A stretch of DNA of 64,000 bases from Betaproteobacteria bacterium (lineage in GTDB: Bacteria > Pseudomonadota > Gammaproteobacteria > Burkholderiales > SG8-41): NCBI GenBank assembly GCA_025356695.1, contig JANXSE010000347.1, forward strand, positions 1 through 64,000, given 5' to 3'. A model generated the notes under the pieces. That model saw nothing but the letters and a program-made list of their open reading frames with translations. It was not told the DNA's origin and did not search any database. This document shows, in pieces, positions 40,608 through 48,794 of the stretch (the stretch's first letter is position 1; each line of letters opens with the position of its first letter). The position numbers were made by a program, and so were the translations under genes.

Positions 40608-42724
40608 CTAAACGCAGGATATTTGCGACGACGGCGTTGCCGTATGCCAACGGGTCGTTCCACATCGGCCACATCATGGAGTACATCCAGGCCGATATCT
40701 GGGTGCGTTTCCAGCGCATGCAGGGCCACGAGGTGCATTTCGTCTGCGCCGACGACGCCCACGGCGCGCCCATCATGCTCAAGGCCGAGGCCGAGGGCAT
40801 CACCCCGGAGCATTTGGTGGGCCGCATTGCCGCCGAGCGCAAGAAATACCTCGATGGCTTCCACATTGAGTTCGACAACTGGCATTCGACCCATTCGCCC
40901 GAAAACACCGAGCTATCGCAGGACATTTACACCAAGCTCAAGGCCGCCGGACTGATCTACACCAAGTCGATCGAGCAGTTCTACGATCCGGTGAAGCAGA
41001 TGTTCCTCGCCGACCGCTACATTAAGGGCGAATGCCCGAAATGCGGTGCCAAGGACCAGTACGGCGACGCCTGCGAAGTCTGCGGCGCTGTCTACGCGCC
41101 GACCGACCTGAAAAACCCCTACTCGACGCTGTCCGGCGCCAAGCCGGTGATGAAGTCGTCGGAGCATTATTTCTTCAAACTGTCCGATGCGCGCTGCATC
41201 GAGTTCCTCAAAAAGTGGCTCGATGAAGCCGGCCATTTGCAACCCCAGGTCGCAAACAAAGCGCGCGAATGGCTGACCGGCGAAGGCGACAAGGCGCTCG
41301 GCGACTGGGACATCTCGCGCGACGCGCCCTACTTCGGCATTCCGATCCCCGACGCACCCGGCAAGTACTTCTACGTCTGGCTCGACGCGCCGGTCGGGTA
41401 TCTGGCGAGCTTCAAGAACTACTGCGCGAAAAAAGGCATGGACTTCGACGCCTTTCTCGCCGACCCGACGACCGAGCAGATTCACTTCATCGGCAAGGAC
41501 ATCATTTACTTCCACACGCTGTTCTGGCCCGCCATGCTCAAGTTCGCTGGCTACAAAGTGCCCGATAGCGTCAACGTGCACGGCTTCATCAATACCGCAT
41601 CTGGTGAAAAAATGTCGAAATCGCGCGGCACCGGCTTAAGCCCGCTGCGCTACCTCGACGTCGGCATGAATCCGGAGTGGCTGCGCTATTACATAGCGGC
41701 CAAGCTCAACGCGAGCGTTGAAGACATCGATTTCAATCCGGATGATTTCATGGCGCGGGTGAATAGCGATTTGATTGGGAAATACGTCAATATCGCGAGT
41801 CGCACTGCAGGGTTTATCAATAAACGCTTTTCAGGTGTGTTGTCCGAAGCACACTTACCTGCAATGAGCCTAATCCAAAAACTTCAATCGGATGATCAGT
41901 GCTGGTCTCCAATCGGCAGACATTTCGCCGATCGTGAATTTGGCAAGGCAATCCGGGAAATTGGTCGATTGTTGGATGAAATTAATCTGTACATTGACGA
42001 ACAAAAACCGTGGGAATTAGCAAAAGTCTCTGTTGATGATTGGAAATTGCAGCAGGTCTGCTCGTCAGCACTCGCCATGTTTTGGTACGTAACTGTTCTA
42101 CTTAGCCCGATTCTGCCGAATACCACCAAGAAGGTTCAAGCATTTTTGAACCTTTCCGATGAACAAATGAATTGGGGCCAACATAATTTTTTTCCACGTG
42201 GCCATACGATCAATGCCTACTCTCACCTAATGACACGCGTCGAAGACAAACAATTCGATGCGCTGCTTGAAATCGAAAAGGAACCCGCCAAAGTGACGAC
42301 CTCCACACCGCATCCGGCGACGCCCGCGAAGTCCGGTGTTTCACCCTCACCCCAGCCCTCTCCCATCAAGGGAGAGGGTGAGAATGGTGGCGCCCCGCAA
42401 ATATCGATTGATGATTTTTCGAAGATTGATTTGCGGGTCGCCAAAATAACGATGGCCGAACACGTCGAAGGCGCCGACAAGCTGCTCAAACTCACGCTCG
42501 ACGTTGGCGGACTCGGCACGAAACAGGTTTTCGCCGGCATCAAGTCGGCCTACGATCCCGCAACACTCGTCGGCCGCATGACCGTGATGGTCGCCAATCT
42601 CGCGCCGCGCAAAATGAAGTTCGGCATGTCCGAGGGCATGGTGCTGGCCGCCTCGGGCGATACGCCCGGACTCTTCATCCTGTCGCCGGACAGCGGCGCG
42701 CAACCCGGCATGAAGGTCAAATAA
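40604..42724 (+). CDS. metG: Methionyl-tRNA synthetase
   Basis: A 706-residue class I synthetase. [12 protein letters not shown] contains the HIGH motif, CPKC...CEVCG is the zinc knuckle (about residues 145-163), and EKMSKSRG is the KMSKS loop. The anticodon-binding helical domain runs to about residue 560, then a linker, then a C-terminal EMAPII/Trbp111-like tRNA-binding domain ([20 protein letters not shown]) used for dimerisation. Two oddities: the DNA coding for the anticodon-binding domain is much more AT-rich than the rest, and the linker [17 protein letters not shown] is coded by a palindromic repeat. Both are reported as findings. Confidence 0.96.
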   Translation: MTKRRIFATTALPYANGSFHIGHIMEYIQADIWVRFQRMQGHEVHFVCADDAHGAPIMLKAEAEGITPEHLVGRIAAERKKYLDGFHIEFDNWHSTHSPENTELSQDIYTKLKAAGLIYTKSIEQFYDPVKQMFLADRYIKGECPKCGAKDQYGDACEVCGAVYAPTDLKNPYSTLSGAKPVMKSSEHYFFKLSDARCIEFLKKWLDEAGHLQPQVANKAREWLTGEGDKALGDWDISRDAPYFGIPIPDAPGKYFYVWLDAPVGYLASFKNYCAKKGMDFDAFLADPTTEQIHFIGKDIIYFHTLFWPAMLKFAGYKVPDSVNVHGFINTASGEKMSKSRGTGLSPLRYLDVGMNPEWLRYYIAAKLNASVEDIDFNPDDFMARVNSDLIGKYVNIASRTAGFINKRFSGVLSEAHLPAMSLIQKLQSDDQCWSPIGRHFADREFGKAIREIGRLLDEINLYIDEQKPWELAKVSVDDWKLQQVCSSALAMFWYVTVLLSPILPNTTKKVQAFLNLSDEQMNWGQHNFFPRGHTINAYSHLMTRVEDKQFDALLEIEKEPAKVTTSTPHPATPAKSGVSPSPQPSPIKGEGENGGAPQISIDDFSKIDLRVAKITMAEHVEGADKLLKLTLDVGGLGTKQVFAGIKSAYDPATLVGRMTVMVANLAPRKMKFGMSEGMVLAASGDTPGLFILSPDSGAQPGMKVK
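42342..42385. repeat. Palindromic repeat element inside the metG linker
   Basis: CACCCTCACCCCAGCC followed by CCCTCTCCC-ATCAA-GGGAGAGGG (42356-42378) and GTGAGA. The 9-bp arms plus the outer CTCACCC/GGGTGAG pairing make a long stem. This sequence type is familiar as a dispersed intergenic repeat in many proteobacterial genomes, but no second copy occurs in this window. Here it keeps the metG frame open. Confidence 0.65.
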
Positions 42725-42790
42725 CTGAGCGGTGCAAGCAATGCCGTTGACGCAGCGGGCTCGACTCCGCCACGGTCAGGGCACGACGCC

Positions 42791-43102
42791 TCAGCGGCCC
42801 GGCATCGGGTTTCCGCTCCGGCGTTTCAGTTTGCGTGCCGTGGTTTGAATGGCGATAAAGCCATCGACCTCGGCTTCCGCCTGCAACCAGTCTTCGAGTT
42901 CTGACCCGCCGGTGAATCCGCGCCGCTCGGCGCGCAAATAGGCAGACTCGGCGATCAGCGCCAGCCTCTGTTCGCCGGACGGTGCAGCTAGGAGCTTGCC
43001 GACCGGCTTTGACGGCGCCGCTGCAACGGGCTTGGCGCGCACGACAGGCTTGCCTGATGGCGCAGCAGCCTTGCGTTTTGCCGGTGATTTCGCCGCGGGC
43101 AT
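42791..43102 (-). CDS. DUF2934 domain small protein
   Basis: A 103-residue protein. The basic Lys/Ala/Pro-rich N-terminal half (MPAAKSPAKRKAAAPSGKPV) resembles a histone H1-like tail, and the second half holds a DUF2934 motif: RLALIAESAYLRAERRGFTG followed by DWLQAEAEVD. The domain's function is unknown. ATG 43102 was chosen; the longer frame upstream overlaps the zinc-ribbon gene. The start follows the stop of that gene by one base, so the pair is translationally coupled. Its 3' end is convergent with metG. Confidence 0.75.
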   Translation of the reverse strand: MPAAKSPAKRKAAAPSGKPVVRAKPVAAAPSKPVGKLLAAPSGEQRLALIAESAYLRAERRGFTGGSELEDWLQAEAEVDGFIAIQTTARKLKRRSGNPMPGR

Positions 43103-43103
43103 A

Positions 43104-43385
43104 TTACGCGGTGATCCGGCTCGGTGAGCGACTGACGAGCGCAATCTGGTAGGCAGCTTCCTTGGCGGCCATTGCTTCCTGGCCCTGCCAGCAAAGTTTG
43201 CAGGTGCTGCATCTCCATACCTGCAACTGCAATCCGACCTCAAAGACCTTGCCGCGCGGGTCAGCCGCCCTGAGGACATCGTTGACGGTACGCGGCACGA
43301 TTTCTCGACTGCCGCATTTCGGACAATGCGGGTTTGGCATACCCCGCCCCCCTGCATGGTGCTGGTCGTACTTGTGTGCTTTCAT
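43104..43385 (-). CDS. Small zinc-ribbon protein
   Basis: A 93-residue protein with two cysteine pairs, CPKCG (Cys21, Cys24) and CSTCKLCW, giving a C4 zinc ribbon of about 40 residues between. The N-terminus is His-rich (HKYDQHHAGGRG). ATG 43385 is preferred to the longer TTG start because GGAGAC lies 5 bases upstream. It may bind nucleic acid or act as an accessory, but there is no direct evidence. It is coupled to the DUF2934 gene and lies downstream of the Ehr-type operon with a 291-base gap. Confidence 0.7.
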   Translation of the reverse strand: MKAHKYDQHHAGGRGMPNPHCPKCGSREIVPRTVNDVLRAADPRGKVFEVGLQLQVWRCSTCKLCWQGQEAMAAKEAAYQIALVSRSPSRITA

Positions 43386-43676
43386 GATGTCTCCACGGGT
43401 AATGGTCACCACGTTCAAAAAAAGGAAAGCAAACCGTCGTTGGCATTACCGACGCACCCATCCTGTTTTCATATAAGCAATTCAAATGCCAGCGCAATGC
43501 GCTGCAGCAACCGCACTAAATCAATCGGTTATATTGCGATGGGGTGGAATGATTGCGACGCATGGACCCGTGCTGGTGCATCAAAAAATATGCTGCACCA
43601 TGAACTGGCAAGTTCGACTGCCGGGGTGCCATTATTCGGCGTCTGCTTACGCAGCGGCCTGACCAGCCTTCGCGGA
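43386..43676. other. Gene-free interval between the zinc-ribbon gene and the hyf-like operon
   Basis: 291 bases, lower in GC than the surroundings around 43419-43560. No frame with coding character is visible. It contains short imperfect inverted repeats (GGTGCA and TGCACC around 43573-43600; CTGC-TTAC-GCAG near 43650) that could help end transcription of the operon, but none has a proper T-run. The promoter of the zinc-ribbon gene must lie here; I could not pick a convincing hexamer pair. Confidence 0.4.
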
Positions 43677-44192
43677 TCAGGATTTCTTGACGCTGATCGC
43701 CGTCAAAATGCCCTGCATGATCGCCAGCGGCGTCGGCGGACAGCCCGGCACCGCGACATCTACCGGGATCACATTCGAGACGCGGCCGAGGCTGGCGTAA
43801 CTTTCGCCGAAAATCCCGCCGCTGCAACCGCAATCGCCGGTCGCCACCACCAGCCGCGGTTCGGGTGTCGCCTCGTAGGTGCGTTTCAACGCCACTGCCA
43901 TATGGCGTGAGACCGGCCCCGTCACCAGCAGCAGGTCGGCGTGGCGCGGGCTGGCGACAAATTTGATGCCCAGCCCTTCGAGGTTGTAATACGGATTATT
44001 GAGCGCGTTGATCTCGAGTTCACAGCCGTTGCACGAACCGGCGTCGACGTGGCGAATCGTCAGCGCACCGCTGAAATAACGCAGCACGTCGTCGGCCAGC
44101 CGCGCGCGCGTCACGCGCAGCGCATCATCGGCCTGCGGCGGCGCCTCGGTCTTGATGCCGGTGGCAACGATCTGTTTGAGCAACCAGTACAT
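43677..44192 (-). CDS. Ehr/hydrogenase-4-like small subunit (NuoB/HyfI family)
   Basis: A 171-residue member of the complex I 20-kDa family that carries one 4Fe-4S cluster (N2-like). Cys54 and Cys57 (SCNGCELEI), Cys121 (GDCGCSGG) and Cys151 (PGCPPTP) are the expected four ligands, all present. ATG 44192 was chosen, 39 codons inside the longest frame, where MYWLLKQIVATG begins just after the large-subunit stop (8 bases). In the complex this subunit would pass electrons toward the large subunit, but its normal donor, a HyfH/HycF ferredoxin subunit, is not coded nearby. Last gene of the operon. Confidence 0.9.
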   Translation of the reverse strand: MYWLLKQIVATGIKTEAPPQADDALRVTRARLADDVLRYFSGALTIRHVDAGSCNGCELEINALNNPYYNLEGLGIKFVASPRHADLLLVTGPVSRHMAVALKRTYEATPEPRLVVATGDCGCSGGIFGESYASLGRVSNVIPVDVAVPGCPPTPLAIMQGILTAISVKKS

Positions 44193-44200
44193 GGCGGTGT

Positions 44201-45739
44201 CTAGAGGTCCTGTCCGCTGTAACTCAAGTTGAAGGATTTGTTGATCAACGGAAAATCCGGCACGATGTTGTCGATCACCGCGTGTTCCAGCAGCGGCCAG
44301 TTGAGCCACGACGGATCGTGCGCGTGACAGCGCGCAATGCGCCCGTCCGCGGCGGTCTCGAGTGCAATCAGCACTTCGCCGCGCCAGCCCTCGATCCAGC
44401 CGATGCCGGATTTCGCTCCAGCTACCGGCGGCAGTTCAACGCACACTTCACCGGCCGGCATGTGTTCGATGATTTCGCGCGTAAGGCGCAGCGACTCGAA
44501 AATTTCGTCGAAGCGCACCGCCACGCGCGCGGCGACGTCGCCGTTGCGCTGGGTCGCCATGCGCACATCCAGCCGGTCGTAGGGCTCGACCGCGAACTGC
44601 TCGCGCAGATCGAGCGCCTGCGCGCTGGCGCGCCCGGCCAGTCCGCACAAGCCGAGTTGCGCCGCGAGCGCCGGCGTAACGCGGCCGCAGGCGAGAAAGC
44701 GATCCTGCAAGCCCGAGTGTTCGTCGTAGATTTCGCGCAGCGTGGCGACAGTATCTTCCAGCGCATCGGCCTCTGCCAGAATCAGTCCGGCGCCGTCGCG
44801 CGTCAGATTGTGCGCGACGCCGCCCGGCAGCACCGCATCCATCAGGTAACGGTGGGCGAACAACTGCGCGTTAAGGCGCAACATGTCCTCCTTGAGGCAG
44901 GAGAACTGCGCCAGCCCGAAAGACAGCCCGGCATCGTTGCCAAGAAAGCCGAGGTCGCCCAGATGATTGGCAATGCGTTCGCGTTCGAGCAGCAACGCGC
45001 GCAGCCACAAGGCGCGCGGCGGCGGCGTCAGTGCGCCGGCACTCTCGGTCGCCATCGCATAGGCCCAGCCGTACGCCACTGTTGAATCGCCGCTGACGCG
45101 GGCGGCCAGTCGCGCGCCCTCCATCAGCGTCATGCCGGCAAAACGTTTTTCGATGCCCTTGTGTTTGTAACCCAGACGCTCTTCAAGCCGCAGTACACGC
45201 TCGCCGACAATGCTGAAGCGGAAATGCCCCGGTTCAATCGTGCCGGCGTGCACCGGCCCGACCGGGATTTCGTGCACGCCATCTCCCTCCACTGTGACGA
45301 ATGCATAGTGGTCGTCGCCGGCTTGGTGCTGGTGCGCGCCGTCAAAGGCCGCGCGCAACGGAAACTCGTCAGCCGGCCACGCCGCGTGCCGCAACCATGG
45401 CCGGTTGTCGTCGGCGCCCTGCGCGCGCAGGCCCAGCAGATCGTAGAGTGCGCGCTGCATGCGGTTGGCGGCGGGAAATATTGCCTCGATGCCGGGATAG
45501 ACCGCGTCAGCGCGAGAAACCGGCAGCGTCAACACGATCAGCCCCTCGGCCGCGGCAAGCGCGACATGCACCGCGAATTCGGTCGCGCGTTCGCTGCCCC
45601 ACAGGGCGACCAGTCGCCCGCCCTGTTCGCGCATGAGTCTGCAGCTCGCGCTCCAGTCAATGGCGTTGACCTCGACGGTAAATACCGGCACCGCCCCGGG
45701 CAGACGCCGGAAATTCAGATTGTAGGCGGCAAGTGTCAT
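44201..45739 (-). CDS. Ehr-type large subunit, NuoC-NuoD fusion lacking Ni-Fe ligands
   Basis: A 512-residue protein. Residues 1-130 are a NuoC-like domain and the rest is NuoD/HycE-like (LGYKHKGIEKRFAGMTLMEG). In true [NiFe]-hydrogenases the first cysteine pair is RxCGxC and the second DPCxxC; here these positions read RVSGDS (residues 214-219) and DPSWLN (475-480), and the C-terminus DFPLINKSFNLSYSGQDL is NuoD-like and not a cleavable hydrogenase tail. So no Ni-Fe centre can be bound and hydrogen chemistry is excluded. ATG 45739 overlaps the upstream stop codon as ATGA. This matches the energy-converting-hydrogenase-related (Ehr) group. Confidence 0.9.
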   Translation of the reverse strand: MTLAAYNLNFRRLPGAVPVFTVEVNAIDWSASCRLMREQGGRLVALWGSERATEFAVHVALAAAEGLIVLTLPVSRADAVYPGIEAIFPAANRMQRALYDLLGLRAQGADDNRPWLRHAAWPADEFPLRAAFDGAHQHQAGDDHYAFVTVEGDGVHEIPVGPVHAGTIEPGHFRFSIVGERVLRLEERLGYKHKGIEKRFAGMTLMEGARLAARVSGDSTVAYGWAYAMATESAGALTPPPRALWLRALLLERERIANHLGDLGFLGNDAGLSFGLAQFSCLKEDMLRLNAQLFAHRYLMDAVLPGGVAHNLTRDGAGLILAEADALEDTVATLREIYDEHSGLQDRFLACGRVTPALAAQLGLCGLAGRASAQALDLREQFAVEPYDRLDVRMATQRNGDVAARVAVRFDEIFESLRLTREIIEHMPAGEVCVELPPVAGAKSGIGWIEGWRGEVLIALETAADGRIARCHAHDPSWLNWPLLEHAVIDNIVPDFPLINKSFNLSYSGQDL

Positions 45740-47184
45740 CCGATTAATTGCGCGGCCTGGCGGTACCACGCGGCAAGATAAGGGGGAATATAAAACCCGA
45801 GCATCAACACCAGCGCAAGGTGCGCGAACACCGGCAGCAGGGCGGGCGAATGCGGCAGACGTTGCGCCGTAGTATCACCGAACACCATCGCCTGTACCTT
45901 GCCGAAGATGGCGGCGAACGCCACGCCCAGCGCAATCAGCAGAAACGGCGTGGCCCACGGAAAATCGCGCATCGCGGTGGTCAGAATCAGAAATTCGCTG
46001 GCGAACACACCGAACGGCGGCATGCCGAGTATGGCGAGACTGCCGAACATGAGGCCCCAGCCGATCGCCGGATTGGTGACCACCAGGCCGCGGATATCGT
46101 CGATCACCTGCGTGCCGGTCTTCTGCGCCGCGTGTCCGACCGTGAAGAAGATCGCCGACTTGGTCAGCGAATGCACCGTCATGTGCAACAGCGCGGCAAA
46201 GGTTGCGACCTGGCCACCCATGCCGAAGGCAAAGGTTGTCAGCCCCATATGTTCGATCGACGAGTAAGCGAACAGGCGTTTGACGTCGCGCTGGCGCAGC
46301 AGAAAAAACGCTGCCACCACCACCGACAACAAACCGAAGCCGATCATCAGATTGCCGGCCATGCGCGTGCCGAGCGCGCCGTCGACCAGCACCTTGCTGC
46401 GCACTACCGCATAAAGTGCGACGTTCAGCAGCAGGCCGGACAGCACCGCCGAAATCGGCGTCGGGCCTTCCGCATGCGCGTCCGGCAGCCAGTTGTGCAG
46501 CGGCGCCAGACCAACCTTGGTGCCGTAGCCGACCAGCAGAAAGACAAAGGCGAGACCGAGCACTGTCGGCTCAAGCTGTTCTTTCACTTCGTACAGATGC
46601 GTCCACAACAATGCGGTGCCGCCGCTGCCGAGCAGGCGTTCGGCGGCAAAATACAGCAGGATGGTGCCGAACAGCGCCTGCGCGATGCCGACGCCACACA
46701 GGATGAAATATTTCCACGCCGCCTCCAGGCTCGCCGGCGTGCGGTACAGGCTCACCAGCAGCACGGTCGCCAAAGTGGCAGCTTCCATTGCCACCCACAG
46801 AATGCCGATATTGTTGGTGAGCAGCGCCAGCAGCATGGTGAAGACGAAGATCTGAAACATGCTGTGATACAGCCGCATCATGTTGGGGCTTAACTTGCCC
46901 TTGTCCTGTTCGTTGCGCATGTACGGCCGGCTGAACAGTGTGGTCGTGAACGTGACAAAGGTGGTCAGCGCCACCAGAAACACGTTGAACGAATCGACGA
47001 AAAACCATTCGTTGATTACTACCATCGGCCCCTGCGCGACGACATTCATGGCGAGGCGCATGCCGGCGATGAAAGTTGCCAGGCCCACCACCACATTGAT
47101 CTCGGCCGCAATGCGCCGGTCGCCGATCAGCCCCATCAAGAGGCCGCCGGCGAGCGGGATGCCGAGGACGAGCAGGATATCCAC
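45736..47184 (-). CDS. Ehr/hydrogenase-4-like antiporter subunit (HyfF/NuoN family)
   Basis: A 482-residue proton-translocating subunit with about fourteen membrane helices. LLVGYGTKVGLAPLHNWLPDAHAEGPTP (read in parts) is the core complex I antiporter signature, with the conserved Lys in GTKVG, and DVKRLFAYSSIEHMGL is the second. The start is GTG 47184, one base after the hyfE-like stop, with AGAGG upstream; the longer frame's Ser-rich N-terminus is spurious. Confidence 0.92.
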   Translation of the reverse strand: MDILLVLGIPLAGGLLMGLIGDRRIAAEINVVVGLATFIAGMRLAMNVVAQGPMVVINEWFFVDSFNVFLVALTTFVTFTTTLFSRPYMRNEQDKGKLSPNMMRLYHSMFQIFVFTMLLALLTNNIGILWVAMEAATLATVLLVSLYRTPASLEAAWKYFILCGVGIAQALFGTILLYFAAERLLGSGGTALLWTHLYEVKEQLEPTVLGLAFVFLLVGYGTKVGLAPLHNWLPDAHAEGPTPISAVLSGLLLNVALYAVVRSKVLVDGALGTRMAGNLMIGFGLLSVVVAAFFLLRQRDVKRLFAYSSIEHMGLTTFAFGMGGQVATFAALLHMTVHSLTKSAIFFTVGHAAQKTGTQVIDDIRGLVVTNPAIGWGLMFGSLAILGMPPFGVFASEFLILTTAMRDFPWATPFLLIALGVAFAAIFGKVQAMVFGDTTAQRLPHSPALLPVFAHLALVLMLGFYIPPYLAAWYRQAAQLIG

Positions 47185-47185
47185 G

Positions 47186-47848
47186 TCAGTCCTCTTTGAG
47201 CTTTTCGAGATTGCGGATGTCGAGACTGTCGAAGGTCTCGCGAATCCGGAAGAAAAAGATGCCGAAGATGAAGGTGCCGACCAGCACGTCGAGCGCAATA
47301 CCGAGTTCGACCACCATCGGCATACCGTAGGTGGCGCTGGTGGCAGCGAAGAACAGCCCGTTCTCCATCGACAGGAAACCGATCACCTGCGGCACCGCCT
47401 TCCGCCGCGTGATCATCATCAGGAACGACAGCAGCACGCAGGCGATGGCGATACCCAGCGTGCTGCGCGTGATGGTCTCTGCCCATTGCGTGATCGGTAG
47501 TGCCAGATTGAAGGCGAAAATCACCAGTGCGATGCCGATCAGCATGGTGGTCGGAATATTGATCAGCGTTTCGACGTCCCACTTGATGTTGAGCCGGATG
47601 ATCAGGCCGTGCAGCAGCCACGGCAGCACCACGACTTTCAGCACGAAGGTGACCAGCGCCGAATAATAGAGGTGGCTCTGACCGGTGCTCCAGGCAACGA
47701 CCAGCGTATTCGCGCACAACACCGCGCCCTGCCACGCAAACAAATAGATCAGCGAGAGGATGCGACGTTGCGAGAGCATTGCAAACGCGATCAGCAGCAG
47801 CAGCGCCGCCATCAGGTTGATCAATTGTGCGTGCAGGGGCAGGCTCAT
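47186..47848 (-). CDS. Ehr/hydrogenase-4-like HyfE subunit (NuoK-like)
   Basis: A 220-residue membrane protein with about seven hydrophobic segments, NuoK-like in its second half (FLSMENGLFFAATSATYGMPMVVELGIALDVLVG, read in parts, with the conserved membrane Glu residues). It corresponds to HyfE of hydrogenase-4 and would be part of the proton path linking the antiporter subunits to the core. It starts one base after the hyfC-like stop. Confidence 0.9.
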   Translation of the reverse strand: MSLPLHAQLINLMAALLLLIAFAMLSQRRILSLIYLFAWQGAVLCANTLVVAWSTGQSHLYYSALVTFVLKVVVLPWLLHGLIIRLNIKWDVETLINIPTTMLIGIALVIFAFNLALPITQWAETITRSTLGIAIACVLLSFLMMITRRKAVPQVIGFLSMENGLFFAATSATYGMPMVVELGIALDVLVGTFIFGIFFFRIRETFDSLDIRNLEKLKED

Positions 47849-47849
47849 C

Positions 47850-48794
47850 TCAGCGCTCGAGCAGGAAATGCGTCAACATGCCGAGCACGCCGAGCAGGAA
47901 GGCCATGCCGAGAAATTCCGGCGCGCGGAAAATCCGCATTTTTGCCGACACTGTCTCCAATAGTGCGAGCCCGCCGCCGCACAGCAGCAGCTTGGCCACC
48001 AGCACCACCGTTGCCACCGGCAGCATGGTCCAGCTGCCCGCGGCCGCCACGCCCCACGGCACGAATACCGCGATGCCGATGGTGCAGTAAATCAACAGCT
48101 TCATCGCGCTCGCCCACTCGATCAGTGCCAGATGGCGCGCCGAATATTCGAGGATCATCGCCTCGTGGATCATGGTCAGTTCGAGGTGGGTCGCCGGGTT
48201 GTCGACCGGAATACGCGCATTCTCGGCGAGCAGGACCATCACGAACGCCACGCCTGCGTAGGCCATGCTCGGGTAAATTGCAAATTCGCGCTGCGCCAGT
48301 GTCTCCACCATCGTGTTGAGGCTGGTCGACTGACTGATCAGCGCCGGCGTGAACAACACCATCAGCAGCGCCGGCTCGGCGAGAAAGGCCACCAGCATTT
48401 CACGCCGCGCGCCAAGGCTGCCAAAGGCGGTGCCGATGTCCATCGCGGCCAGCGCCATGAAGGCGCGCGCCAGCGCGAACACGCCCACCAGCGCGATGGC
48501 GTCGGCGGCATAGGCGAACGGCAGATTGGTCTCGACTACCGGCACGATACTGGCCGCCAGCACCATGCAGCCGAAAATCACATACGGTGACGCGCGGAAC
48601 AGCGACGAGGCGTTGTAGGCAAGCACCGCGTCCTTGTGAAACAGCTTGCGCAGCGTGCGATACGGCTGCAGCAGGCCCGGCGCGCTCTTGTTCTGCAGCC
48701 ACGCGCGGCAATTGTTGACCCAGCCCAGCATCAGCGGGGCAAGCAGCACCGCGAGCAATGTCTGGTAGAGCTGGGAGAGTGTCGCTTCGATCAT
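47850..48794 (-). CDS. Ehr/hydrogenase-4-like membrane anchor (HyfC/NuoH family)
   Basis: A 314-residue protein with eight membrane helices. The acidic loops facing the quinone/peripheral arm are conserved: ARREMLVAFLAEPALLM and ARIPVDNPATHLELTMIHEA. ATG 48794 overlaps the upstream stop codon as ATGA; the first 101 codons of the longest frame are a shadow of the hyfB-like gene. This subunit docks the small and large subunits on the membrane. Confidence 0.92.
   Translation of the reverse strand: MIEATLSQLYQTLLAVLLAPLMLGWVNNCRAWLQNKSAPGLLQPYRTLRKLFHKDAVLAYNASSLFRASPYVIFGCMVLAASIVPVVETNLPFAYAADAIALVGVFALARAFMALAAMDIGTAFGSLGARREMLVAFLAEPALLMVLFTPALISQSTSLNTMVETLAQREFAIYPSMAYAGVAFVMVLLAENARIPVDNPATHLELTMIHEAMILEYSARHLALIEWASAMKLLIYCTIGIAVFVPWGVAAAGSWTMLPVATVVLVAKLLLCGGGLALLETVSAKMRIFRAPEFLGMAFLLGVLGMLTHFLLER

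Noticed and set aside
43573..43600. Terminator for the Ehr-type operon from the GGTGCA/TGCACC repeat
   Set aside because: The stem is six base pairs with a 13-base or longer loop and no T-run follows on the minus strand.
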